DNA of 43,520 bases. Source: Sphingomonas populi. GTDB lineage: Bacteria > Pseudomonadota > Alphaproteobacteria > Sphingomonadales > Sphingomonadaceae. The notes beneath the pieces are model-generated. The model worked only from the letters and a program-made list of their open reading frames with translations. It was not told the DNA's origin and searched no databases. Both the position numbers and the translations under genes were made by a program. The stretch covers positions 1 to 43,520 of the forward strand of contig NZ_SGIS01000039.1 in assembly GCF_004208535.1 (NCBI RefSeq). Direction: 5' to 3'. Of this stretch, positions 35,006 through 43,437 are shown in pieces (the first letter of the stretch is position 1; every line of letters starts with the position of its first letter).

Positions 35006-35258
35006 TCGGCTTCTTGCGGATCAGATAGCGATAGGCTCCGAACAGATCGATCCCGAGCAGCACGACGTTCTGGGTGCCGAGCGCAGCGTCGTGCGTCAGG
35101 ATCGCCCCGCCGATCCACGCCAGAGCCGAGGCGGCGAACAGCACCAGCGCCCAGCCGGTCACACGCCGCCCGAGATCGAGCGACACCAGCGCCGCCGCGA
35201 TCATCCCGCCGCCCGAGGCGGTCCATTTCAGCACGGTGGTCACTGTATCCATGCCCAT
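34998..35258 (-). CDS. Small membrane hypothetical protein
   Basis: An 86-residue protein with two or three hydrophobic segments (GGGMIAAALVSLDL, WALVLFAASALAWIGGAI, NVVLLGIDLFGAYRYLI) and a basic C-terminus (RKKPNG). No family is recognised. It overlaps the prepilin peptidase start by 8 bp and is the first gene of this three-gene operon. An in-frame ATG at 35252 is an alternative start. Confidence 0.65.
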   Translation of the reverse strand: MGMDTVTTVLKWTASGGGMIAAALVSLDLGRRVTGWALVLFAASALAWIGGAILTHDAALGTQNVVLLGIDLFGAYRYLIRKKPNG

Positions 35259-35322
35259 GCCCTAGGGCCGCACACCGCCCCGCGCCAGATTGATACGAAG
35301 CAAGCCTTCGCGCGCCCGCCGT

Positions 35323-35793
35323 TCAGAGATCGAGCGTGAAATAGCGGCTGAACGCGGTGTCGGTATATCCGGCGAACGGGCCACAGGGTACGAAACCGGC
35401 GCGTGCATACATGGCGCGCGCTGCGGCAAACGCCTCGTTCGAGCCGGTCTCCAGGCTCAACCGCTGATAGCCCGCCGCTCGACCTTCCGAAACGAGCTGC
35501 GCGAGGACCGCAGCACCGATGCCACGCCGCAGATGCGCTGGTGCGACGCGCATCGACTTGAGTTCGCCATGTGTGGCGTCAAGCTGCTTCAACGCCCCCA
35601 TGCCGAGCAGCGCATCGCCTTCCCATGCCGTCCACACCGTAATCGCCGGATCGCGCAGGCCCACGGGATCGAGCGCGAACACCGATCCCCACGGCGAATT
35701 TTCGACCGCTTCACGCATGTGCAGATCGACCAGATCGACCACCACACCGCGCGAAAGATCGTCGCGTTCGAACCGGATCGCGGGCACGCTCAC
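35323..35793 (-). CDS. GNAT-family N-acetyltransferase
   Basis: A 156-residue acetyltransferase using acetyl-CoA. The coenzyme-binding segment is GELKSMRVAPAHLRRGIGAA, with the pyrophosphate-binding R/G-x-x-G/A pattern in RRGIGAA. QRLSLETGSNEAFAAARAMY and a late GFVPCGPF are also typical. The start is taken as GTG at 35793, overlapping the SH3 gene stop (GTGA); an upstream in-frame ATG would run through that gene. The acceptor is unknown. Confidence 0.85.
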   Translation of the reverse strand: MSVPAIRFERDDLSRGVVVDLVDLHMREAVENSPWGSVFALDPVGLRDPAITVWTAWEGDALLGMGALKQLDATHGELKSMRVAPAHLRRGIGAAVLAQLVSEGRAAGYQRLSLETGSNEAFAAARAMYARAGFVPCGPFAGYTDTAFSRYFTLDL

Positions 35794-36281
35794 GGCAGCG
35801 CCTCGTCGGGTTCGACACCCCACAGATGGATCGCCTCGACATAGCCACCCTGCCCGTGGACATCGAAATAACACCAGCCGCGCGAACATCGGCTCAGCCG
35901 CCCGACCACGCCCGGCGCAGCCCGCCAGCGCACCCGCGAACCAGCTTCGGGCTGGTCGAGCAGCTCGACCTGGGTGCCCATCACGAAGCCGGTCCGCACC
36001 TCCTTGATGAGCGCGCCCAGCATCCAGCCCTGCGTGCCGCCCGGGTCTTCGACCTTGAGCCAATTGCCGTGATCGTACACGTCGAGCACCTTCACCGGCA
36101 AATCGGCGCGCTGATACAACCAGATCGCCGGATAGGTGCGCCCCGGCCCGGTCCGCATCCGCGCCTTCGCCGCCGAGATCGAAGCGAAATAGGGCGTGCG
36201 CTTCTGCACCAACGCGCCGATCGCCGGCGCGGTCACGGCGATCGCCGCCACCATCAAAGCACTTCTACCGAACCAACGCAT
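35790..36281 (-). CDS. Exported SH3-like domain protein
   Basis: A 163-residue protein with an N-terminal signal or anchor (ALMVAAIAVTAPAIGALV). Two SH3-like segments follow: AAKARMRTGPGRTYPAIWLY, then DLPVKVLDVYDHGNWLKVED and TQGWMLGALI, and a second copy starting near VMGTQVELLDQPEAGSRVRW and ending YVEAIHLWGV. Bacterial SH3 domains of this kind often bind cell-wall components. It is translationally coupled to the acetyltransferase. Confidence 0.85.
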   Translation of the reverse strand: MRWFGRSALMVAAIAVTAPAIGALVQKRTPYFASISAAKARMRTGPGRTYPAIWLYQRADLPVKVLDVYDHGNWLKVEDPGGTQGWMLGALIKEVRTGFVMGTQVELLDQPEAGSRVRWRAAPGVVGRLSRCSRGWCYFDVHGQGGYVEAIHLWGVEPDEALP

Positions 36282-36375
36282 ATACGCCCCTAACTGGATG
36301 CAATCTGCTTAGCGCGTGCGGCGCGCGGGCTTCAACAGCGTTGACGCGGAAGCGCCACTTCGCCAAGCGCGACAT

Positions 36376-37374
36376 ATGCCCGAAACGAGACGCGTCGCGC
36401 ACCCGAAGGTCTTCGTCACACGCGAACTCACCAACGCGGTGATGGCGCGGATGGAGCAATTGTTCGACACCACGCTGAACCGCGTGGAAGGCAAGATGAC
36501 GCGCGAACAGCTCGCCGCCGCGATGGCCGCGTGCGACGTGCTGGTGCCCTCCGTCACCGATACGATCGACGCAGACCTGATCGCCGGCGCGGGCGAGCGG
36601 CTCAAGCTGATCGCCAATTTCGGCGCGGGCGTGAACCATATCGATCTCAAGGCCGCGCGCGCGCGCGGCATCATCGTCACCAACACCCCGGGCGTACTGA
36701 CCGAGGACACCGCCGATCTGACGATGGCGCTGATCGTCTCGGTGCCACGCCGGCTGGCGGAGGGCGAGAAGCTGGTGCGATCGGGCCAGTGGACCGGCTG
36801 GAGCCCCGGCGGGATGCTCGGCCACCGCATCGGCGGCAAGGCGCTCGGCATCATCGGCATGGGGCGGATCGGCCAGGCGGTGGCGCGGCGCGCGCGTGGC
36901 TTCGGGCTGACGATCCATTATCACAATCGCTCGCGCCTGCCCAAAGTCCTTGAGGGCGAACTCGGCGCGCAGTGGCATGCCAACCTCGACGCGATGCTCG
37001 GGAGCATCGATATCCTGACGATCCACACCCCGCTCAACGCCGACAGCAAGAACCTGATCGACGCCGAGCGGATCGCGCTGCTGCGCCCGCACGTCTATCT
37101 CATCAACGCCTCGCGCGGCGGCATCGTCGATGAAGAGGCGCTGGTCGATGCGCTCGAAGCCGGGCGGCTGGCCGGCGCTGGCCTCGACGTCTGGCAGCAC
37201 GAACCGGAGATCGATCCGCGCCTGCTCGCGCTCCCCAACGTGGTGATGACGCCCCACATGGGCTCGGCGACGTTCGAGGGGCGGATGGCGACGGGCGAGA
37301 AAGTGATCCGCAACATCCGCGCCTGGGCCGATGGCCACCGCCCGCCGGATCAGGTGCTTGAGGGCTGGGTCTGA
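36376..37374 (+). CDS. D-isomer-specific 2-hydroxyacid dehydrogenase (GyaR-like)
   Basis: A 332-residue NAD(P)-dependent dehydrogenase. The Rossmann loop is GIIGMGRIGQAVARRARGFG near residue 160. The catalytic Arg is in LINASRGGIVDEEAL, Glu in WQHEPEIDPRL and His in MTPHMGSATFEGR. The closest named group is D-glycerate/glyoxylate/hydroxypyruvate reductase; the exact substrate is uncertain. The ATG at 36376 gives the normal N-terminus (PKVFVTRELTNAVMARM). Confidence 0.88.
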   Translation: MPETRRVAHPKVFVTRELTNAVMARMEQLFDTTLNRVEGKMTREQLAAAMAACDVLVPSVTDTIDADLIAGAGERLKLIANFGAGVNHIDLKAARARGIIVTNTPGVLTEDTADLTMALIVSVPRRLAEGEKLVRSGQWTGWSPGGMLGHRIGGKALGIIGMGRIGQAVARRARGFGLTIHYHNRSRLPKVLEGELGAQWHANLDAMLGSIDILTIHTPLNADSKNLIDAERIALLRPHVYLINASRGGIVDEEALVDALEAGRLAGAGLDVWQHEPEIDPRLLALPNVVMTPHMGSATFEGRMATGEKVIRNIRAWADGHRPPDQVLEGWV

Positions 37375-37378
37375 CGCG

Positions 37379-37993
37379 TCATTTCAGATGCGGCAGCCGC
37401 CATGCCCAAAGCAACGCGGCGGTTCTCAAGGCGAAAATGGCGAAACCGGCGATCACCGCAGCACCGTCTTTTCGGACTTTGAAACGCTGTATCAAGACGA
37501 CCAGCAGGGTCGCACCCGCCAACGCCGCAGTGGCGTAAAAGTCCTCGTGCAGCACGCGCGGAACCCGCGCGCTAAGCACATCGCGGAGGATACCGCCGCC
37601 GCACCCGTTCACCGTGGCGATCACGACGATACTCGCGCCATTGAGTTTGTAGTCGAGGCTTTTGCGCGCGCCGGCGATCGCGGCGAGCGAAAGGCCCATT
37701 CCCTCGAACACATCGACCGCCAGCGGGGGTGTGAAAGTACTCACGCGACCCAGCACGAGAGACGCCGCGATGACGGTGGCGGTCGCCGCGAGCGCCAGCG
37801 CCGCATACCGCCAATCCCGAAACGCGGCGGGCGGATGCTCGCCAAGCAGAAGATCGCGAATGACACCGCCGCCCACCGACCCTACAAAGGCGAGGACGAG
37901 TATCCCGAACAGATCGAAATCTGCCTGCACCCCGCCCAACGCGCATTCAGTCGCCAGCACGAACGTCGCAGCGAGATCCAGCGTTGCGAGCAT
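37379..37993 (-). CDS. TRIC-like / UPF0126 membrane protein
   Basis: A 204-residue protein with about seven membrane segments forming two homologous halves: TECALGGVQADFDLFGILVL with VGSVGGGVIRDLLLGEHPPA, and GASIVVIATVNGCGGGILRD with VLSARVPRVLHED. Bacterial members of this fold form trimeric monovalent-cation channels. The ATG at 37993 matches the usual size; the frame is open up to 38167, but that part would overlap the neighbouring EAL gene. It is convergent with the dehydrogenase across only 4 bp. Confidence 0.87.
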   Translation of the reverse strand: MLATLDLAATFVLATECALGGVQADFDLFGILVLAFVGSVGGGVIRDLLLGEHPPAAFRDWRYAALALAATATVIAASLVLGRVSTFTPPLAVDVFEGMGLSLAAIAGARKSLDYKLNGASIVVIATVNGCGGGILRDVLSARVPRVLHEDFYATAALAGATLLVVLIQRFKVRKDGAAVIAGFAIFALRTAALLWAWRLPHLK

Positions 37994-38094
37994 TCTGTCG
38001 CGAATGCGCCCGCCTGCTGGAGCCACGGCCGCCGTGGCAGCACCGTTTCCGGCATGGCTCACAAGGTTTTGATCCACGTGATCCGGTCTACCGC

Positions 38095-40104
38095 TCACCG
38101 CAACAATTCCACCAGCACCCCGCTCGTCACCGCCTCCGAGCACAGGAACCCCTGATACAACTGGCATCCCTCCTTCGCGAGCAACTCCAGTTGCTCGGCG
38201 GTCTCGACCCCTTCCGCGATCACCGTCAGCCCGAGCGAGCGCGCCATGTCGATCACGCCGCGCACCACCACGCGGTCGCGCGGGGTGCCGGTGATGTCCT
38301 GCGCGAGCTTCTTGTCGATCTTGAGGTAATCGAGCGGCAGCGCCTTGAGGTAGGCGAGGCTCGAATAGCCGGTGCCGAAATCGTCGATCGCGATCCGACA
38401 GCCGGCGGTGCGCAGCGCCGACAGCAGCGCCGCCGCCACGCCGAGATCCTCGATCAGCCCGCTCTCGGTGATTTCCAGTGTCAGCCGCGCACGCGGGAAG
38501 CCGCTTGAATCGACCCGGTCGAGGAACAGGTCGATGAAGCCGGGCCGGGCGATGTCGGCGGCGGTGAGATTGAGCGACAGCCGCAAACCGCGCAGAGCAG
38601 CCGGCCAGCCGGCGGCGCGCTCCAGCGTGATGCGCTGGATATGGTCGGACAGTGCGATCTCCAGATCGGCACGCGCGGCCGCCGCGAACAACGTTTCCGC
38701 GCCGATCGTGCCGAGCGTGGCATGCTCCCAGCGCGCCAACGCCTCGACGCCGACGATCGCGCCGCTCGACACCGAGACTTGCGGCTGGAACAGGATGTCG
38801 ATCTCGCCGCGCTCGATCGCATGGTGGAGCGCGACCGCGAGCGAATCGATCGGCGCCTCGTCACCGCGCGCTTCAGCGACGCGCAGCGTGGCGCTATCGG
38901 ATTCGCGCGCGTCGGCGAGCGCTTCGCTGGCGCGGCGCAGCAGCGCGGCGGCATCGTCATCGCCCTCGCCTTGCGCGACGCCGATCCGGCAGCCGAGCAC
39001 CGCGATCGCGTCGCCGGCAACGAACGGTCGCGCCATCTCGCCGGCAATCCGTTCCGCCACCAGTTCGATGCGGGCGCGTGGCGCGCACGCGGCGACGAGG
39101 AAGGACGAGCCGCTCAGCCGCGATACCAGCGCCCCGCGCCCCAGCACGTCGCGAACGGCATCCTCGATCCGTTTCAACGCGCCACGCAGCAGAGTATCGC
39201 CGGCACTTCGGCCATAGGCCGTGTTGACCATGTCGAAGCGGTTGAGCGCGACCAGCATCGCGTGGAGCGGCTCCGCCCCCGGCTCGCGCAGCCGTCGGCT
39301 CATCCAGCGCCGGGCGCTACCGGCATCCCGCGCGCCGGCCAGCGCTTCACGCAGTTCGGCGGACGGCTCCGGCGCGCTGCCCAACACTTCGACGAACGCA
39401 TCGACACGCCGCGCGGCCCCGTCGAGATGCAGATGCTGCACGACGCGGCCGATGCCGGGCACGTCATGCGCGAAGGCCGTGGTCGGGCGCGCGAGCGACA
39501 GCCGGCGCAGCGCCGCAAGCGCGACACGCCGATCGGCCGAGTCGATCCGGCGCAGCAAGGCGCGACATGCCGGCTGCTCATCGGTGCCGAGCCGGCGCGC
39601 GAAGGCCGGCGTCAGCAGCATCGTGCGTGCGGCGAGATCGAAACGCCAGCCCAGCGGTTCGGCGATGCCGGTGGTGCGCCACTCCCCGGCCATCCGCTCG
39701 GCATGGCGCGCGGCGTAGCGCAGCGCCTGGATGAATTCGGTCTCACCAAACGGACTCGACAGGAAATGCGTCGCGCCGGCCTCGTAGAGCGCACCAAGCG
39801 CTTCGTGGTCGCCACGCGAGACGAGCGCCAGCATCGCGCCGCCATTCGCCTCGATCGTGCCGCCGAGCATGCGCGCGCTGGCCAGCCCTTCGTCGAGCGC
39901 CCCACGCGCGTCGAGCACCACCACGGCGGAGCCACTGGCGAGGAACCGCCGCTCCACCCCCGCCGCGCGCCGCGCTGCGACCACTTGCCAGCCCGCCCCG
40001 CCCGCCAAGGCGGCAAGCTCGTCGCGCTGGCGGAACGAGAGGATGAACAGCGGCGTGGCGCCGGCGGAGATGCCGGACCCGGCGCGCAACCCATCTTCGT
40101 CCAC
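38095..40104 (-). CDS. Degenerate-GGDEF/EAL c-di-GMP phosphodiesterase
   Basis: A 669-residue cytosolic protein. About residues 15-135 resemble a receiver fold (VVVLDARGALDEGLASARML, then GATHFLSSPFGETEFIQALR) without a clear phosphoacceptor. The GGDEF domain (about 255-400) has SGSSF at the active-site loop, so it should not make c-di-GMP. The EAL domain (about 410-660) keeps its residues: VEALARWEH, LSLNLTA, LEITESG, IDDFGTGYSSL, LKIDKKLAQD, IAEGVETAEQ and QGFLCSEA. Hydrolysis of c-di-GMP is therefore the expected activity. It is divergent from moaA. Confidence 0.88.
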   Translation of the reverse strand: MDEDGLRAGSGISAGATPLFILSFRQRDELAALAGGAGWQVVAARRAAGVERRFLASGSAVVVLDARGALDEGLASARMLGGTIEANGGAMLALVSRGDHEALGALYEAGATHFLSSPFGETEFIQALRYAARHAERMAGEWRTTGIAEPLGWRFDLAARTMLLTPAFARRLGTDEQPACRALLRRIDSADRRVALAALRRLSLARPTTAFAHDVPGIGRVVQHLHLDGAARRVDAFVEVLGSAPEPSAELREALAGARDAGSARRWMSRRLREPGAEPLHAMLVALNRFDMVNTAYGRSAGDTLLRGALKRIEDAVRDVLGRGALVSRLSGSSFLVAACAPRARIELVAERIAGEMARPFVAGDAIAVLGCRIGVAQGEGDDDAAALLRRASEALADARESDSATLRVAEARGDEAPIDSLAVALHHAIERGEIDILFQPQVSVSSGAIVGVEALARWEHATLGTIGAETLFAAAARADLEIALSDHIQRITLERAAGWPAALRGLRLSLNLTAADIARPGFIDLFLDRVDSSGFPRARLTLEITESGLIEDLGVAAALLSALRTAGCRIAIDDFGTGYSSLAYLKALPLDYLKIDKKLAQDITGTPRDRVVVRGVIDMARSLGLTVIAEGVETAEQLELLAKEGCQLYQGFLCSEAVTSGVLVELLR

Positions 40105-40231
40105 GCTCGTTCCCTGCCCACTACGCCGCCCGATCGACCGCGAAATCCCCTTCTGCCTTGGGACACGTCAAAGAAGAAGCGCAAAAACGCTGCCTCTTGT
40201 TCGGCGGCACGCGAACGCCTAGCTCCATGTG

Positions 40232-41227
40232 ATGCCCGCACCAGCAGCCCTGATCGATCGCCACGGACGCACGATCAGCTATCTGCGCATTTCGGTGACC
40301 GACCGCTGCGACCTGCGCTGCCGCTATTGCATGGCCGAGGCGATGACCTTCCTGCCCAAGGCGGCGCTGCTCTCGCTTGAAGAAATCGCGGTCATCGCCG
40401 AGCGATTCATCGCGCGCGGCATCACCAAAATCCGGCTGAGCGGCGGCGAACCGCTGGTGCGACGCGACGTGATCGAATTGGTACGGCGGCTCGGGCGCCA
40501 CGTCGGAGCGGGCCTCGACGAACTGACCATGACGACCAACGGCACGCGTCTCGCCGACCATGCCGATGCGCTGGTGGCGGCGGGGATGCGGCGCATCAAC
40601 GTCAGCCTCGACAGCCGCGATCCCGAGACGTTCCGTCACATCACCCGGCATGGCGACGTTTCGCAGGTGCTCGGCGGCATCGCTGCGGCACGCGCGGCCG
40701 GACTGGCGGTCAAGATCAACATGGTCACGCTCAAGGGCCTCAACGCCGCCGAGATCGCGCCGATGCTGGCATGGTGCGTCGATCAGGGCCATGACCTGAC
40801 GCTGATCGAGACGATGCCGATGGGCGCGATCGACGAGGACCGCACCGATCGCTTCCTGCCGCTGACGGCGGTGTTCGACGATCTCGCGAGCCAGTTCTCA
40901 CTGGTGCGCGATCCACGCGGCAGCGGCGGCCCGGCGCGCTATTGGGGCGTCGATGGCACGAAGACCCGGCTCGGGCTGATCTCGCCGCTGACCGGCAATT
41001 TCTGCGCCGCCTGCAACCGCGTGCGGCTCACCACAGAGGGCATCCTCTACACCTGCCTCGGCCATGACGACCGCGTCGATCTCAAGCACGTATTGCGCAA
41101 CGATGGCGTCGGCGCGCTCGACGCCGCGCTCGATGCGGCGATGGCGAGCAAGCCCGAACGTCATGACTTCGACATCGCCTCTGCCACCCCCGCCGTCGCG
41201 CGCCACATGAGCGTGACCGGCGGCTGA
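40232..41227 (+). CDS. moaA: GTP 3',8-cyclase (MoaA)
   Basis: A 331-residue radical SAM enzyme for the first step of molybdenum cofactor synthesis. The first iron-sulfur site is RCDLRCRYCMAE (CxxxCxxC), with SGGEPLVR following. The C-terminal second cluster is FCAACNRVRLTTEGILYTCL. The protein ends in the diglycine needed for activity (MSVTGG). GTG at 40229 immediately precedes the ATG and is a possible start. No other mo- gene lies beside it. Confidence 0.95.
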   Translation: MPAPAALIDRHGRTISYLRISVTDRCDLRCRYCMAEAMTFLPKAALLSLEEIAVIAERFIARGITKIRLSGGEPLVRRDVIELVRRLGRHVGAGLDELTMTTNGTRLADHADALVAAGMRRINVSLDSRDPETFRHITRHGDVSQVLGGIAAARAAGLAVKINMVTLKGLNAAEIAPMLAWCVDQGHDLTLIETMPMGAIDEDRTDRFLPLTAVFDDLASQFSLVRDPRGSGGPARYWGVDGTKTRLGLISPLTGNFCAACNRVRLTTEGILYTCLGHDDRVDLKHVLRNDGVGALDAALDAAMASKPERHDFDIASATPAVARHMSVTGG

Positions 41228-41228
41228 G

Positions 41229-42017
41229 ATGAACCACGGTGCCGCGCCACAGAAGCGGGCGCTCGTCGCCTCGCCCACCCCGCCCGCCCAAGCCGCTGCC
41301 GAGGCGCTTGCCGACGCATATGACTGGGTGCCCCCCGAAGAGGCCGACCTGATCGTCGCCCTCGGCGGTGACGGCTTCATGCTCCAGACGCTGCATTCGA
41401 TTCTGGAGCGCCGCAAGCCGCCGATCCCGGTGTTCGGCATGAACCTCGGCACGGTTGGCTTTCTGATGAACGAATGGCGCCATTTCGATCTCAACGGGCG
41501 GCTGGCGCGCACCAAACCCTTCAAGGTCACGGCGCTGTCGATGACCGCCACGACGATCGACGGCGCGGTCCACACCCTGCCGGCGATCAACGAAGTGTCG
41601 ATGCTGCGCGAGACCCGGCAGACCGCGAACCTCGAAGTCACCGTCAACGATCGCGTCGTGCTGCCCGAACTGGCCTGTGATGGCATTCTCGTCGCGACCC
41701 CGGCGGGATCGACGGCATACAACCTTTCCGCGCAAGGCCCGATCCTGCCGCTCGGCTCCGCGCTGCTCGCGCTCACCCCGATCAGCCCGTTCCGCCCCCG
41801 CCGCTGGCGCGGCGCGATCCTGCCCGACAAGGCGCGGATCGTCGTGCGCGTGCTCGATCCCGGCAAGCGCCCGGTCAGCGCCGTCGCCGACCAGCGCGAG
41901 GTGCGCGACGTCGCCTCGGTCGAGATCGCGATCGACCGATCGCGCGAGTTAACCCTGCTGTTCGACCCCGAACACGCGCTCGACGATCGCATCACGATGG
42001 AGCAATTCGTCGCGTGA
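41229..42017 (+). CDS. nadK: NAD kinase
   Basis: A 262-residue ATP-NAD kinase making NADP. The catalytic GGDG is in LIVALGGDGFMLQTLH near residue 42, NLGTVGFLMN follows, the NE motif is in LPAINEVSMLR, and the glycine-rich C-terminal part is GILVATPAGSTAYNLSAQGP. Length is typical of short alphaproteobacterial NadK. It starts 1 bp after the moaA stop and is probably co-transcribed with it. Confidence 0.95.
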   Translation: MNHGAAPQKRALVASPTPPAQAAAEALADAYDWVPPEEADLIVALGGDGFMLQTLHSILERRKPPIPVFGMNLGTVGFLMNEWRHFDLNGRLARTKPFKVTALSMTATTIDGAVHTLPAINEVSMLRETRQTANLEVTVNDRVVLPELACDGILVATPAGSTAYNLSAQGPILPLGSALLALTPISPFRPRRWRGAILPDKARIVVRVLDPGKRPVSAVADQREVRDVASVEIAIDRSRELTLLFDPEHALDDRITMEQFVA

Positions 42018-42073
42018 TCCACACAAGGGGTTGCATCGCCGTTTCAGCCGGTTATAGAGCGCGTCCACGTTGT

Positions 42074-42148
42074 TCCCTGATAGCTCAGCGGTAGAGCTCT
42101 CGACTGTTAATCGAGCGGCCGTAGGTTCGAATCCTACTCAGGGAGCCA
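42074..42148 (+). tRNA. tRNA-Asn (anticodon GUU)
   Basis: A complete cloverleaf of 75 nt with encoded CCA. The acceptor stem TCCCTGA/TCAGGGA pairs perfectly, the anticodon loop is CTGTTAA, and the T-arm is GTAGG-TTCGAAT-CCTAC. It lies 56 bp after nadK. The 3' end overlaps the stop codon of a recombinase relic on the other strand. Confidence 0.95.
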
Positions 42149-42623
42149 TTTTCGCACTTTCGGGTGCAGACCCCCTTTCAGGTGGGGTACAGCCACCATC
42201 GGGGCATTCAATCTTTTCTAGCAAATCGAACGGCTTGCGGAAGGTTGTTACTAGTTCCCCGTTGGCGAACGAGCAGTTCGATAGCACGAAATTCAGAGCC
42301 CTGCGCTTGCTGGAAATCGGCAACGTTTCAAACCGGTGATGCGCCGTTCGGGCGAAATCAACTAACGCGACACCGTCGTCGATCACGTCATCCTCAGCGA
42401 AGGCCAGGCTCTCGAGATCGCGGACGCACCTGTCTCGTTCCTCCCTCCACGTCGCCGCCACGCGATCGTGAAACTCGCTTGTCACTCGACCCTCGATCTT
42501 GTCGAGATAGAGCGTGTCGAGCCGGTGTTGGAGGCGGTCAGCTTCCGCTCGAACCTTGGCCACCCGTTCCTCGCGCTCGCGAATCTCGTTAGCGCGGCTC
42601 TCGCGGCGCCACCGCGACTCCAT
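42138..42623 (-). pseudogene. C-terminal relic of a large serine recombinase
   Basis: A 161-residue open frame matches the coiled-coil and tail region of large serine recombinases: EADRLQHRLDTLYLDKIEGR, TSEFHDRVAATWREERDRC, ISSKRRALNFVLSNCSFANG, then FRKPFDLLEKIE. The N-terminal catalytic serine domain and the zinc ribbon are missing. The stop codon lies inside the 3' end of tRNA-Asn, which suggests that the tRNA was the insertion site of a former element. Confidence 0.65.
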
Positions 42624-42923
42624 ACGCCCGCAATCTCTCGCAAGCGCTGGATGTCAGCTTCTGATAAGAACCGCCGTTCGACAGGTCATTTGGGAACGGC
42701 AGGATTGTCCCACCTTTGGTCATTGGCGCAGCACGTAATCGGGTACCACGCGTCAGGCGAGAACCACTAGGTCTTGAACCGGCGGCGTCGGCACCGGTGC
42801 CGCCTCGCTTGGCCCCTCACCTTCCCAATGTGCGGTCCGCAGGTGCCTGAATTCGCCTATTTGTGCCCATTTGCGCCGAACCGGTCCACTCGGTGGGGGC
42901 AGATCAATCACCCGTCTCAGCTA
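42624..42923. other. Gene-free stretch between recombinase relic and IS element
   Basis: No convincing gene is seen. Parts may derive from the missing upstream half of the recombinase, since short frames on the minus strand read IQRLREIAGVW next to its 5' end. The remainder has no recognisable structure. Confidence 0.45.
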
Positions 42924-42942
42924 GGGCGTGGTGACGATTTAA

Positions 42943-43437
42943 CTATCTCAGCCATATAGCGATGGCTGCGAGTTTGACGAAGCCCATGAAGTTGGCGAGC
43001 AGCTTGTCGTATCGGGTTGCCACCCGTCGGAACTGCTTGAGTTTGGCGAAGAAGCGCTCGACGCGATTGCGTTCTTTGTAGAGTTCGCTGTCGTAGTGCC
43101 GTTGCGTTTTTCGATTTCGCTTGGGCGGGATAACGACATCGATTCCAGCCTTTTCGATCCTGTCGCACAAATGATCAGCGTCATAGCCCTTGTCCGCGAG
43201 GAGAGTCTGCGCTTCGAAGCCGTCGATGAGGTCGTGTGCCAGAGCGATGTCGTTGCGTTGCCCCGGTGATCCGATCAGGCGGATGGGAAGGCCCAGCGCC
43301 TCGCAAGCGGCATGGATCTTTGTGCTCAGTCCGCCGCGAGACCTGCCCAGGCCCTGGGCATCCGCCCCCCTTTTTCCTTGCGCGCGCCCGCTGCATGCTG
43401 GTGGGCGCGTACGATGGTGCTGTCGATCATCAGCCAT
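42943..43437 (-). CDS. IS5-family transposase, downstream frame (OrfB)
   Basis: The useful part begins near 43365 and reads RSRGGLSTKIHAACEALGLP, then LLADKGYDADHL with the second Asp of the DDE triad, and ERNRVERFFAKLKQFRRVAT with the Glu. The open frame up to 43437 shadows OrfA. A -1 slip from OrfA would give the complete DDE transposase. It ends at a TAG about 20 bp from the inferred IS terminus. Confidence 0.85.
   Translation of the reverse strand: MADDRQHHRTRPPACSGRAQGKRGADAQGLGRSRGGLSTKIHAACEALGLPIRLIGSPGQRNDIALAHDLIDGFEAQTLLADKGYDADHLCDRIEKAGIDVVIPPKRNRKTQRHYDSELYKERNRVERFFAKLKQFRRVATRYDKLLANFMGFVKLAAIAIWLR

Noticed and set aside
33389..35258. Type IV pilus or type II secretion gene cluster around the prepilin peptidase
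   Set aside because: Neighbouring genes are a cytochrome, small unknown proteins, GNAT and SH3 proteins; no pilin, ATPase or secretin is visible.
40105..40228. A molybdenum-cofactor riboswitch before moaA
   Set aside because: The space is short, shared with a divergent gene and shows no recognisable conserved core.
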